From Ostrinia nubilalis (lineage: Eukaryota; Arthropoda; Insecta; Lepidoptera; Crambidae): a stretch of DNA of 64,000 nucleotides. Both the position numbers and the translations under genes were made by a program. Positions 53,790 to 64,000 of the stretch are shown here, in pieces. The stretch covers positions 1,151,001 to 1,215,000 of the forward strand of contig NC_087100.1 in assembly GCF_963855985.1 (NCBI RefSeq), in the 5' to 3' direction. A model generated the notes under the pieces. That model did not search any database. It saw only the letters and a program-made list of their open reading frames with translations, and was not told the DNA's origin. The stretch's first letter is position 1, and every line of letters begins with the position of its first letter.

Positions 53790-55661
53790 ATGTCTGAGAG
53801 TGATGACTATAACGAGAGTTCCGCCAAATTGGACCTCACTAAATTGTATAGGCAACGTAGTTCTATCAAAGGCCGTCTAACTTCAATTAAAAACTACTTG
53901 CAAACTATTAAATTGATCAACCCGAGTGACCTTAAAGGTGCAAAACTTAAGGAGCTCACTATTCGGTTAGAAAAATGTCAAGAACTATTTTCATCCTTCG
54001 ATAAATTGCAAACTTTAATAGAAAACAATTCTGACAATTTAGATATTCAATTACAAGAGAGAGAATCAATAGAAAGTGACATGTACTCTGCCTTGTCTAG
54101 CTTCCAAGAAATAATTGAGTCTGCTACTCCAAATTCCAATTCAAAGTTTTGTGATGAATGTAGTGTTTCCAACGGCAGTCACTCACAACAATTCAATAAT
54201 ATCAAGTTGCCAACTATAAAATTGCCTACATTTGATGGAAATTACCTAAAATGGCTAGAGTTTCATGACACTTTTGATTCATTAATTAATTCCAATGATT
54301 CTATTCCGGCAATAAACAAATTTCATTATCTCAGATCATCACTAGAGGGAAGTGCTCTTGTTGTTATAAAATCTATTGAATTTACATCCAAAAATTACCT
54401 TGTTGCTTGGGAATTGTTATGCGAGAGATACAACAACAAAAATATTTTGATTAATAATCACCTAAAGTCATTGTTTTCAATTGAGCTAATTAACAAAGAG
54501 TCTTATAAGGCATTACGCTATTTAATTGATAATGTCACTAAAAACTTGAGATCTTTAAATACTTTGGGTCTGCCCACCGATAGTTGGGATGCCTTGATAA
54601 TATATTTAGTATCTTCTAAATTAGATACTTCTACCAATTGTAAGTGGGAAGAGCATAAGAGTACCTTACCAAGCTTGCCCACACTAGATAATTTCTTTCA
54701 ATTTTTGCGAAATAGGGCTGCTATTTTAGAAACTACCTCTATAAATAAGGTAGAGAAGCCCGTCTATCAATCTAAAAGTTTTCAAAAGTCTAACAATAAT
54801 ACAACCAAGTCTTTTTCAGTGTCATTGGAAGACAATAGTGATGCAATTCCCACATCCTATACCCCTACATGTGTCATTTGTAGTCAATCTCATCCAACTT
54901 ACCAATGTCCAACTTTCAAAAAGTTGTCTGTTGAAGACAGACTCAATGAAGTTACTCGACTAAAGTTATGTAATACTTGCCTTCGTAAGGGCCATATTTC
55001 TTCTCAATGTAGACTGAAAGGATCATGTCGTATGTGCAAGTCTAGGCACAATACTTTGTTACATTTTGACAAACCCAATATTAAGGAAGCTGATAACATT
55101 ACTGTTCCTTCCTTGCCTATATCTCTCTCAGCTGTTTCAGTTGGCCAAGTCCTCCTATGTACTGCTATGGTTGAGATCGAATCCAATAATAAGTTGTACC
55201 AAGCGCGTGCTCTGCTAGACACGGGCAGCCAATCGTCTTTTGTGACTGATGCATTTATACAAAAATTAAGTTTGCTTACCGAGGACATCAACTCGATGAG
55301 TGTGTCTGGGATCAACAATGTCGCGTTTTCTATAACAGAACGTTGTAAGTTAACTCTAAAATCCAAAGTTAGTTCATTCAAGAAGCAGGTGCAGTGCTTA
55401 GTTGTGCCTGAGATAACTGGAAAATTACCATCTATGAATGTCAATATTGAGCATCTTAACTTGCCTACTGATCTTGAGCTTGCTGATCCTCTATTTTACT
55501 GTCCCTCCACTGTCGATATACTTTTGGGGGCAGACGTTTTCTGGGATATTGTAGGTTCAAAGCGAATTAAGTTAGGATCCAACAAACCTATTTTGCAACA
55601 ATCCCACTTAGGGTGGCTAATTTCTGGGCCTATAAGTAATACCCAGCCTAATGTAAACTAA
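53790..55661 (+). CDS. Gag-protease polyprotein, BEL/Pao
   Basis: The ORF has 623 residues from ATG 53790 (the open frame starts at TTG 53778). The N-terminal ~130 residues are charged and likely helical. A DUF1759-type Gag region follows (KLPTFDGNYLKWLEFHDTFD, HYLRSSLEGSALVVIKSIEF). Three Cys/His motifs lie at nt 54871-55057: CVICSQSHPTYQC, CNTCLRKGHISSQC and CRMCKSRHNTLLHF. The protease active site is in ALLDTGSQSSFVTDAF, and the domain ends with LLGADVFWDIVGSKR and HLGWLISG. The ORF stops where pol should continue, beside a 40-bp repeat array. In intact BEL elements Gag, protease and Pol form one long frame, so this is a truncated polyprotein that may still supply Gag and protease. Confidence 0.9.
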   Translation: MSESDDYNESSAKLDLTKLYRQRSSIKGRLTSIKNYLQTIKLINPSDLKGAKLKELTIRLEKCQELFSSFDKLQTLIENNSDNLDIQLQERESIESDMYSALSSFQEIIESATPNSNSKFCDECSVSNGSHSQQFNNIKLPTIKLPTFDGNYLKWLEFHDTFDSLINSNDSIPAINKFHYLRSSLEGSALVVIKSIEFTSKNYLVAWELLCERYNNKNILINNHLKSLFSIELINKESYKALRYLIDNVTKNLRSLNTLGLPTDSWDALIIYLVSSKLDTSTNCKWEEHKSTLPSLPTLDNFFQFLRNRAAILETTSINKVEKPVYQSKSFQKSNNNTTKSFSVSLEDNSDAIPTSYTPTCVICSQSHPTYQCPTFKKLSVEDRLNEVTRLKLCNTCLRKGHISSQCRLKGSCRMCKSRHNTLLHFDKPNIKEADNITVPSLPISLSAVSVGQVLLCTAMVEIESNNKLYQARALLDTGSQSSFVTDAFIQKLSLLTEDINSMSVSGINNVAFSITERCKLTLKSKVSSFKKQVQCLVVPEITGKLPSMNVNIEHLNLPTDLELADPLFYCPSTVDILLGADVFWDIVGSKRIKLGSNKPILQQSHLGWLISGPISNTQPNVN

Positions 55662-55740
55662 TTTCTGGGCCTATTTACTACCCAGCCTAATTTATACTAA
55701 TCTCTGGGCCTATAAGTCATACCCAGCCTAATATGCAACC
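55618..55740 (+). repeat. Three ~40-bp tandem repeats in BEL pol
   Basis: CTAAT(T/C)TCTGGGCCTAT...ACCCAGCCTAAT occurs three times in a row (about 55618, 55658 and 55697). The first copy encodes the last codons of the Gag-protease ORF, and the stop lies at its junction with the second. The array marks the start of the degraded region. Confidence 0.85.
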
Positions 55741-55900
55741 AAATTCTAATGTTCATTGTTATTTCATTAAGGAAATACATGATTCACTAAAGTTATTTTG
55801 GGAAATTGATGAATTTCACCCCGATAAGTTAAAGTTAAAAGTTACCTAATTTTAAACAAAAATACAAGACTCTTAGGGCTAAGTTAGTCTCCTTAACTAG
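55741..55900 (+). pseudogene. BEL pol remnant before the missing RT core
   Basis: In shifting frames the sequence still suggests a CHF-KEIHDSLKLFWEIDEF-like stretch (55755-55815), typical of the segment just before BEL reverse transcriptase. Stops and frame changes follow. The RT catalytic core, normally several hundred residues with a YVDD box, is not present anywhere before the next recognisable domain. Confidence 0.6.
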
Positions 55901-56434
55901 ATTAATTGCATTTCAATTGATATCGATTCAAATTTGCCAATTACTAAACTATTTTATGATTATTCTATTTTATGCATGACATGTAAAATCTTTGACCCAC
56001 TGGGACTATTATCTGCATGCACTATTAAAGCCAAAATTATGCTACAAAAGCTTTGGAGCCTAAAATTGGACTGGGATGATCCAGTGCCGCCTAACTTATC
56101 CAAAGATTGGTCTATAATAGCCAACAATCTAAATAAACTATCTTCATTATACATACCTCGCCATGTTGTTTGTAATGAACCCATATCAATTGAGTTGCAT
56201 TGTTTTGTGGACGCATCACAGGATGCCTATGGCACCTGTATCTATCTGCGCTCAATTGACAAAGATAACAATGTTTCAGTCAAGTTATTATGCGCCAAGA
56301 CTCGAGTCGCGCCTATCAAACCTACAACTATTCCGCGACTGGAGCTCTGTGGTGGCCTCTTGGGAGCTCGCCTATGTTCTAAATTAATAAAATCTCTAAA
56401 ATTGGATTTTAAAACAAGTAGTATTTTGGACTGA
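55901..56434 (+). pseudogene. BEL pol fragment after RT (RNase H-like region)
   Basis: An open frame from 55901 to the TGA at 56432-56434 encodes CKIFDPLGLLSACTIKAKIM, FVDASQDAYGTCIYLRS and TTIPRLELCGGLLGARL. These are standard motifs of the BEL/Pao segment between RT and integrase, including RNase H-type Asp positions. The frame then breaks: the following WTDSTILLSWI motif continues in another frame, implying a one-base indel near 56420. Confidence 0.8.
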
Positions 56435-58313
56435 CTCTACAATTTTATTAAGTTGGATCAAAACACCTCAAAAATTACTAAAAGCCTTTGTTTCTAACAG
56501 AATTCAAGAAATTAACGAGCTCACAACCGGTCACACTTGGCGACACGTTCCTACGGATCTCAATCCGGCTGATTTGGCCTCTCGAGGAGTCGAACCCCAA
56601 GACCTAGAACCCACTAGTATATGGTGGTCAGGGCCTCCTTACCTAGCACACGATTATGTAGAGTGGCCACAGCAACTTATTAATTTTTCTGTTGAAGTTC
56701 CTGAATTAAAAGTTCATTTAAATATTGAAAAACCTACATTTATTGATTTTGAGAAATATTCGTCCTATAGTAAATTAAAAAGAATATTTGCCTATGTATT
56801 GCGATTTGCCAACAATGTTAATAAAAACAAAGCTAAGATTACGGGCTCACTACAAGTTGAAGAGTTAAATAAATCTCAAACATTGTTAATTAAATTCTGT
56901 CAATTTGAATCTTTTCATACAGAAATTAATACTATTTCAAAGAGCCAACCATTGCATCATAAGTCTAAACTTTTACCTCTAAATCCATTCCTCGACGCAG
57001 ATGGCGTCCTACGAGTAGGAGGAAGGATAAAATTATCTAATCACGAGTTCGATAAAAAACATCCTATAATTTTAGATAAACATCGATTAACTAGATTGAT
57101 TTTAATTGATGAACATTTACGTCTTTTTCACGCAGGGCCTCAGCTCCTGCTAGCTTCCATCAGGGACACCTTCTGGCCCCTGGGTGGCAGGGCGCTTGCT
57201 CGCAGCGTCACGAAGGCCTGCGTCACTTGCATCCGTTGGCGCGGCAAGACTATGCAGCCCCTTATGGGCCACTTGCCGGTCAACCGCACTAATGTGTCAT
57301 TCCCATTTTATTATTGTGGCGCCGATTTTGCCGGGCCATTTCAAATATCCAGTCGTAAAGGACGTGGCAATCGCATCACCAAATGTTATCTATGTATATT
57401 TGTATGTCTTACAACCAAGGCTGTCCACCTTGAGGTGGTCAGTGACCTAAGTACTGAAGCTTTTATTTTATGTCTTCGACGTTTTGTATCTCGCCGCGGC
57501 AAACCCCATACGATCCATTGCGACAACGGCACTAACTTCGTTGGGGCAAACAATGAACTAGGTAGAATGTTGCGGTCAAGTCGTCAGCCCGTATGCAATT
57601 TTACTAGTAGCGAAGGCATAACCATGAAGTTTATACCGGCATACTCCCCCAATTTCGGCGGTTTATGGGAGGCCGGCGTTAAATCGTCAAAATTTCATTT
57701 AAAACGGGTCGCGGGCAATAGTTCACTAACATTTGAAGAACTTACTACGCTCTTCGCGCAAATAGAGTCAATCCTCAATTCCCGCCCCCTGTCACCTCTA
57801 TCTTCCGATCCTCTTGACCTGACTCCTATCACTCCTGGCCACTTCCTCATCGGTCGTCCACTCATGTCGGTGCCATCTCATCCGTTTGAAGAACTGAAGT
57901 CTACCAATCGCTACCACATCATAGAGAGACACCGGCAGCAATTTTGGGACAGATGGAGGACGGAGTACCTATCAGAGCTCCAGGTCCGAACGAAGTGGAG
58001 GACAATGCAGCATCAAGCCAAGGAAGGCGACCTGGTCCTACTCAAAGAAGACCACGCCCCACCTATGAAATGGCGCCTAGGACGGATTGTCAAACTCTAC
58101 CCCGGACCCGACAATATCACCAGAGTTGTGGATGTCAACACGGCCAAAGGAATTGTCCGCCGTGCTCTCAACAAGCTCGTCGCACTGCCGCCTTCGAATG
58201 AAGTTGAAACCCAGTCACCTGCTTTCAACGGGCCCCAGTATGTTCGCGCTGCTACATCAGCGCCACCACCGGCGACGCTAGCGCCCCCTATCATAATCAA
58301 GCATGCTCCATAG
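56421..58313 (+). pseudogene. BEL pol fragment: RNase H end, integrase, C-terminal domain
   Basis: About 630 codons stay open to the TAG at 58311-58313, which lies inside the 3' LTR. Order: WTDSTILLSWI, HVPTDLNPADLASRG, an integrase zinc region (DEHLRLFHAGPQ ... ACVTCIRW) and an integrase core with Asp in GADFAGP (57324), Asp in CDNGTNF (57522) and Glu in GLWEAGVK (57669), 49 residues apart. A DUF5641-like end follows (WDRWRTEYLSELQ, GDLVLLKEDHAPPMKWRLGR). The integrase looks intact, but it is separated from Gag-protease by the deletion and frameshift. Confidence 0.85.
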
Positions 58314-58534
58314 AAAGAGGTCTATGGAGCCGAGAGAATTTTGGTCTATGCGACGACCGCCAAAAGAAGCGTCGCTTCCATTTTTTTTACCGCCAACGAG
58401 AAAGGCTTTATTTTTCTGTAATGTACCTATAATATTGTTTAAACCGAAGTAAACCCCAATGTTCACCGAAGAATGGCTTATTATTGAAAAGGCCCCTAAT
58501 TTCAAGATCCTACGATACTACAAACTATAATCCT
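58241..58534 (+). repeat. 3' LTR of BEL/Pao element (slightly short)
   Basis: This matches 52959-53252 by eye without differences, then diverges. If the full LTR ends at AACA as inferred from the left copy, about 11 bp are missing here. The pol frame runs 73 bases into this LTR. Confidence 0.85.
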
Positions 58535-58896
58535 GGATATGGTGGTTATGTTTGTCGCGACAATCTCTTTCAAAATCATAAACAAAAATGTCCATAAATC
58601 TATTTATCTAGCTATACTAATTAAATTATTACTGGCATATTATAGTCAAATTGCTCTTATAGAGCCTTTACGTGGCCTCGAGAAAAAAAATTGGCAAGTT
58701 CTGAAAGAAGCTAGTTTTGCTACTGAATGAAAATAAAGTTGTTTTTTTACCTCCTCAATCATGAAAGAATGACTGAAATTTCAATTACCGTGGTAGATAA
58801 TTTGAATTAACTTATCTTTGACTCGTGACATTGACTTCTCTCGCATAAGTATTGTGTTTGCCTTAGTAGATTTCTATTACATAATAATGTACCTAC
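58535..58896. other. Non-coding stretch
   Basis: A 63-codon ORF at 58539-58730 has no motif and AT-rich composition. Nothing else is seen. Confidence 0.4.
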
Positions 58897-59005
58897 TTTT
58901 TTTAATCTCCGGCTGAAATTACCGGAGTTCGGTTTCAAACAAAACAATTTCTTGAATATTTAATCAATAATGTATTTTTATAGCAAGTGGTGGTAGTTTC
59001 TCGCT
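58897..59005 (-). mobile_element. SINE 3' half, headless copy
   Basis: Poly(T), AATCTCCGGCTGAAATTACC, GGAGTTCGGTTTCAAACAAA and AGCAAGTGGTGGTAGTTTCT match 25813-25924 with few changes. The tRNA-like head is absent, consistent with 5' truncation. Confidence 0.78.
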
Positions 59006-61129
59006 AATGTCTACGAGCAAACTTGTAGTCTCCATACTTTATAGAAGTTAAATTTATGTACAAGGTTTTAAAGTTACAAACTATAATGAAGTTCTACCAA
59101 AATCTGTTGGCATATGTACGATACACGATATTTATATGAATTCCGCTCTTATTTATCGTCTTAATTTATTGCAAACCTTAAATATTGCAGTTATATACTT
59201 TTTGTAGTTTAGCAGCTAAGGACATCCTTTATCACTCATAAAGCAGATAAAAAGAGTTTTTATGACACCATTTAAACGAAGTACCACTAAGAGTGTTATA
59301 AAAAGGGCTTAAAACTAGAAGCACAATTAATTCTAACGACAGCACACTGCTCTTATTAATGCTGTACTAAAGTGTTAATAAAAACGATTTTATGCCCACT
59401 AAAGATACACAAATCCAGACGATAGCGTATCGGCTAAACCATTTCTGAACGCATTACTATTGCTTCATGCATATAATTTTCACCATTTATATCTCGAGAT
59501 TTACTGCTGTAAAGATCGGCAATCTTTTAGTTTCAGCAGAATGTACCCAATACCTTAAAATTTATTTACCTCTATGATATATGGCAATGCAATAAAATGT
59601 AGTTTTTTTTTTGTATAATTGTAGGTAATGAATAATATAAAAATCTTACCTAAAGTTGACCAAAATAGTGACTTAATTTGACTTACATTGTAGGTACGAC
59701 TTTGATCTAAAAGTACTTATAAAGCTTAAAAAGGTTCATCGTCAACTTTTTCGTCTTTCTTATTCTTCAGTACTCTTTTTCCTACTGATTTTTAAGCAAC
59801 ACTTCTTTTTGACTTTGCCGTAGTGGGGTAAAAAGAACAAACAACGAGCCTTTATTGGTTCGTTCACAACTTATTTTTTTAATCAATGTTTCATTCTCAG
59901 TCTCATTTATTTTAATGTTTGCCAATCAAGTCTCCTGTGTGTCGCACATAAAGGTGCTTGATTATCAGACGAGTTAGCACAAGAAACTGTTTTGATAAGA
60001 GGATTCGTGTTCTATCTTTAACAGCCTCAACCCTCTCCGTTCCTTATCTCCTGAACATTAAAGTTCAATTTCGATTATTTCCAACCTTCCTCTGTCCGTT
60101 TTACTTTGGTTTTCATCACGTAAGAGGTACCATTATATATTTCAGTGGCATCTTTAATCTTTTATGGAGCTTTAAACAGGCCTCATTATAAGCAATTAGT
60201 AGGACACTTTTTGCACTTTATCCCATTTATTTAACGGTTATATAGCGTTTTACTCCGTTTAAAGATACGAAAGTGTTGCGGTAGGCTTGTTTATGATTTC
60301 CTGTGTGACAGACGAGATGGATATTTAAAGTAATGTGCTAAAAGTTATACTAATAAGTGCTGAATGAAGTTATTTCAGGATCTGTCGATAATCGTACATT
60401 TGTTGGGATATAATATAGTAAATTTTAATGCTAGACACACATTTTCTACTATCAGTTGACACTAAGAGCAATGCTGTGAACTTATAAGCAGCTGGACTAA
60501 ATATAAGTATCTTAAAATGTAATGCTTCAGTCCCACGGTTACAATTAGGTAACTAACTCACAAAGTAATTGGTAGTTAGGTACCTGAAACTGTCCTTTTG
60601 TATTTGTATTGAAGTGAACTCGTAAAGGGCTAAATGAAAAATAATTGCTTTGTCTAAATTTTAATAAGATTTTTTACAGTTTTTTCAACACTTGGTGTTC
60701 TATGGCTCTTATATCAAACAATTCTGACATAGTTAAGTAATATTTATTTCTGTTTTAATTTAAGCACAATCGAATATCTTTCTTAAGAGTAGGCCAACCG
60801 TAGGCGTGAATTTTTAAGCCAGCTTCCGCGGACATGGAAGTGACTCAAAACACGGCACTGGACTTAACTCGCACTAGATTAATGATATGCGCGAATGCGA
60901 CACGTTTTGATGCTCTTGCGCGTTATATAAAGCTATGTACAGAAATATTATGGTATACGTAACACTTATATCTTAGAGAAGTGCTTAGATTCAGCCAAGA
61001 AGTACAACATAAGTTAACAAAACAAAATAATACTCAACGAAAAACAAAATGTTCTATGGACACCAATGCTTATGGAAAAGCTTATTTTAAATAATTGTAT
61101 TTTTTGTTGTTGTTAGTGAGTGTTATTGA
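59006..61129. other. AT-rich non-coding stretch
   Basis: There is no supported gene, RNA or repeat boundary across about 2.1 kb. The ORF at 59958-60191 lacks motifs. Confidence 0.45.
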
Positions 61130-61420
61130 GATACACATGCAATGGTAGCTAGTGGAGTACTCCAATTGCAGTGCAATGATTTAGTTTGTGAATTATGATG
61201 ATTGTAATTTGTTAGTTCCTTAAGTTTGGTTAAATTCTTTTAGGTGATCGACTATATGGGTAATGTAGGCTTTGAAGCTTTTTGCTGTGTCTTCTTTTCT
61301 AATTATGTCTGGTAGATTATATGGGTTGATATTTAGCAAGCGGGATGTCATTTCATGGTTATATCGGGCTGAAGTAAATCTAGGGCACTGTGTTAAGAGG
61401 TGTTTCCAAGTTTGATTTTG
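61130..61420 (-). mobile_element. LINE C-terminal fragment and 3' UTR
   Basis: On the minus strand 61420 to 61220 gives 66 codons and a stop: NQTWKHLLTQCPRFTSARYN, then HEMTSRLLNINPYNLPDIIR and KEDTAKSFKAYITHIVDHLK before EFNQT. The HLL-CPRF---R pattern is a known C-terminal zinc/RNase-H-side motif of R1/I-group LINE proteins. The UTR part (61142-61210) matches 15785-15870. The frame is intact but starts without an ATG, so it is a 5'-truncated copy. Confidence 0.7.
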
Positions 61421-61914
61421 AAGATATTTTTATATGCTACTATTACAACATTTTTCTATTCATTCATTCATTCAATATAAATTTCATTTACAACATCCAT
61501 TACCCATAATTATGCCATGAAGTAAACACGTAGATGAAACCATCTTTTACTGTAACTCACTCGTTATTATTAGCTCATGTTTAAATGGTAGAAATATGTA
61601 TGTAAAAATTAAAACCTCTACATTATAAACTATCCTTTCGCGAAATATTTCACGGGCGTTAGTAGCGTCCTTATTTATCGTCTACTAATAGCCCCCGATA
61701 AGCCGCAAGCCTGTATCGCGATGTTATCACGCCGATTAGTGTGCCCTCAGCCTTACTATCGGCCCATCTGGGAACACTGGATTCTACTTCGATATTATTT
61801 GTTACTGCGTCTGCAAACGTACGTATTTTAATCAGAAATAGTTATGGTGAGATACTGGACAGTAAATAATTTGTAAATATACATTACGTAATGTAAAATT
61901 GATTAGAAAATTTA
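61421..61914. other. Non-coding stretch
   Basis: No gene or repeat is recognised. Confidence 0.4.
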
Positions 61915-62030
61915 GCAGGAAGGCGCTGGATGTAGGGTCCTACCAACCGTGCGATGTGGAAGTCATTGGGGGAGGCCTATGTTCAGCAGTGGACATCCTG
62001 TGGCTGAAATGATGATGATGAAGATGATCT
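61915..62030 (+). mobile_element. RTE-like LINE 3' end with (ATG)n tail
   Basis: GCAGGAAGGCGCTGGATGTA, CCGTGCGATGTGGAAGTCAT, TGGGGGAGGCCTATGTTCAG and CTGAAATGATGATGATGAAG follow the family order. It is very similar to the copy at 18519-18603. Confidence 0.8.
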
Positions 62031-62499
62031 TCAAATCTGCACTGAGCTTTCATCATGTTCTTAAACAACTTGACAATTTGGCTAAAGCTCTCTGTAGTAC
62101 GACTTTTACAGATATTGCTGACAATAATGAAAGATTTGAGAAACATGAAACCCTGAAACTATCTTGACCAAAATTATTTTCATTAATCCAAGACTTTTCG
62201 TAGTATCATGTTTTGGTTGAGTTACATGAGTTAAGACAAATCCACTCAATAGAATAGAAGAGGTTTCTCTACAATTTTGTAGTGAGGTAAAGACAGCGAA
62301 AAAAAACGACGCATATCTTTATATGAGAGAATTTTAGCCCCTTGAATATCTGCAATTAAATTCCGCTTGTATATTAACGGGAATTAAGAATTCCTGTCTA
62401 TTTTATCCTCAAATTCAAAGGCAGTATAAAAATCCACGGCACTAAACGTCCTAAAGCCTTTTAAGTCCGCGTCCAAATAAGAGATATAGCGTGGAGATA

Positions 62500-62600
62500 G
62501 GTTAATAAAATATTCCCCGTGCATTACCGCGGGCTCCCGCTAAGGATGGTATCAGGAACCGGGGTTCGATTCCCGGTGAATGGGCGATGTTCCATTCATT
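62500..62600 (+). repeat. Possible tRNA-like SINE remnant
   Basis: GGGGTTCGATTCCCGG (62551-62566) is a good B box. The upstream CGCGGGCTCCCGC is a hairpin but not a normal A box. No clover-leaf or poly(A) tail is convincing, so a functional tRNA is not called. Confidence 0.3.
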
Positions 62601-64000
62601 CGGCTTACAAGCACCGTTGTTTTGTTTGTTAGTTTGTGTGTGGTTTAAGGGAGGGAAAAAGGCGATGTTTTTATAGGAGTTGTTGATTTTGTGGGGAAGC
62701 TGTTGATTTCTATTTGTGAGAGATAGATTGAAGGCAACGTATCTTAACCTGCACACGTATTGGTTATGATTTTTAATAACAGGTAATGTCTGGAATACTG
62801 GATGGATTCTGAATATTCTTTTAGTGATCATATTAATGCGAAATTAATGTCGTCTGTCTTCTTTATATTTTTTTATCATTTTTGGTCTATCATAGGAATA
62901 AGTGAGTACCCTACCTCCCAGATCGTTACAGTCGTAAAATTTAAATTCGAGATGCTGTTACAATAAACGACAAAACGAGGCAATGAAAACTGTGACACGT
63001 GTAGTTTTGTTTAGACCAATTAATAGGAGCTGGAGTTAAGATAAGATAAATAAATAAGTAATATTATTATTGAAATAACATTTATGTGCGCTCCAGTATA
63101 TTCCCAACGATTCCTCGAATGTCTGAGTAATGTTGTATTGATAACATTACCGGGAAATTTCCCGGGAAACGAGAGCCACATCCCTAGCCCTGTAACGCAA
63201 GTAGGCATACATAGACATGAATGAATCGGTCGTGACGATGGGAAAGATAGAGGGGATTATTTTACCGCTTGAAAGTTATTAATAGTTGCAACAATATGAA
63301 TGGGTCTGCAATTCGATTCCGTAAAATAAACTCCGGTAAGTACTGATGCAATGATGTTATCTACAATCAATGGGCATTTGCTAATGTTCTCGATCTGTAC
63401 TGAAAAGTTGAAATTATATATTAATGTGTATAGTTTTAATGTGGTTTCTTGATAGAAGAGCTTAGAATCTTTATGAAGCTTAAAAAGCTTAAAGGTTTAA
63501 AGAATTTGGAACAAGCCGATCAACGACAAGACCGAGAAGACTGTTTTGGCGTCTTCGAACGAGGAGAGTCTACCTAAAATAAAATGGCTAAGATATAGAA
63601 GTACAAAAATACACTCAAAGGTTGTTTCTTATTTATTTATTCCTACAGCCCTTTAGGTAGTTTCTCAATGTGCAATTACTTAAGTGCACAGTCAGAAACA
63701 CTTCGGCATTATAATATTCAGTAGTTGTAATACCAGTAGGTGTTATTATGCAACAAAAACGTGCTGAAAAAAATCTTATCTTCACTTAAAACACCAACTT
63801 AAGCGACCACACACCGTCACCTATGACACGCATTAAAAATAAATCCAAAATAATTACTTCAGAATAATGAGAGCCCACAATGTATTGGCGGCTCCAATAT
63901 AGTTTAGAACAAATTTTACCTTAGACCGTAAATTTAAATTTTACTATCTCGGCTAAACACCATAGTGGATAGTGGACAGATTAGTAGTGCTGTAGACTCT
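62601..64000. other. Non-coding stretch to the window edge
   Basis: ORFs at 62502-62831 and 63020-63208 (minus) show no domain. CCGGGAAATTTCCCGG at 63150-63166 is a small perfect palindrome. Nothing else can be supported. Confidence 0.4.

Larger units (their letters stand above)
52959..58534 (+). mobile_element. BEL/Pao element, defective but with matching LTRs
   Basis: The element is about 5.6 kb. It has a 5' LTR, a primer-binding site at 53271, a Gag-protease ORF, a damaged pol and a 3' LTR. The RT core is absent and pol carries a frameshift, so the element cannot move by itself. The LTRs nonetheless read as identical, indicating recent movement in trans or recent damage. No target duplication is evident because the right end seems to lack its last ~11 bp. 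Confidence 0.92.

Noticed and set aside
56574..58313. Independent integrase gene
   Set aside because: The frame begins upstream at about 56421 as part of BEL pol and runs into the 3' LTR. It is a fragment of one polyprotein.
62520..62580. Plus-strand tRNA gene with B box GGTTCGATTCC
   Set aside because: No proper A box or clover-leaf could be drawn. Better explained as SINE-related.

Overview
The window is AT-rich eukaryotic DNA with no prokaryotic gene organisation. The repeat content points to a moth or butterfly genome: many 5'-truncated RTE-like LINE tails ending in (ATG)n, Lep1-like Helitron fragments, CR1-like LINE tails, a tRNA-derived SINE, foldback MITEs, and insect-type Ty3/gypsy, Ty1/copia and BEL/Pao retrotransposons. 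The species cannot be named from the sequence. I found no host protein-coding gene that I can defend. The window reads as intergenic or deep intronic DNA full of transposable elements, with at most a few isolated candidate splice-flanked segments (best at 35049-35069).

Three LTR retrotransposons hold nearly all the real coding sequence. (1) 4467-9709: a complete Ty3/gypsy element with 326-bp LTRs that read as identical, a 4-bp target duplication and one uninterrupted Gag-Pol frame with every catalytic motif. (2) 48521-51251 on the minus strand: a Ty1/copia element with identical 138-bp LTRs and a copia-type primer-binding site. Its 744-residue ORF joins Gag directly to reverse transcriptase, so the zinc knuckle, protease and integrase are missing. 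(3) 52959-58534: a BEL/Pao element with matching LTRs and an intact Gag-protease ORF, but no RT core and a frameshift in pol. Elements 2 and 3 look like young non-autonomous derivatives that must have been mobilised in trans.

Layout: 1-1490 holds AT-rich DNA and a foldback insertion with 14-bp flanking repeats. 1490-2600 is a four-unit ~240-bp satellite with a LINE tail inserted in it. 4.5-9.7 kb is the gypsy element, followed by a ~178-bp tandem array. 11-20 kb carries LINE tails and a pair of related MITEs. 20.8-22.5 kb is a TIR-bounded DNA element with repeated internal motifs and a nested palindrome. 25.7-27.2 kb holds a SINE next to a 1.1-kb near-perfect palindrome. 30-48 kb is scattered with RTE tails (one with a twin-priming inversion), Helitron-like pieces and small foldbacks. 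48.4-58.5 kb holds the copia and BEL elements. 58.5-64 kb is mostly unannotatable, with a few LINE and SINE fragments.

All family calls come from motifs and remembered family features. No database search or alignment was run, and sequence identities were judged by eye.
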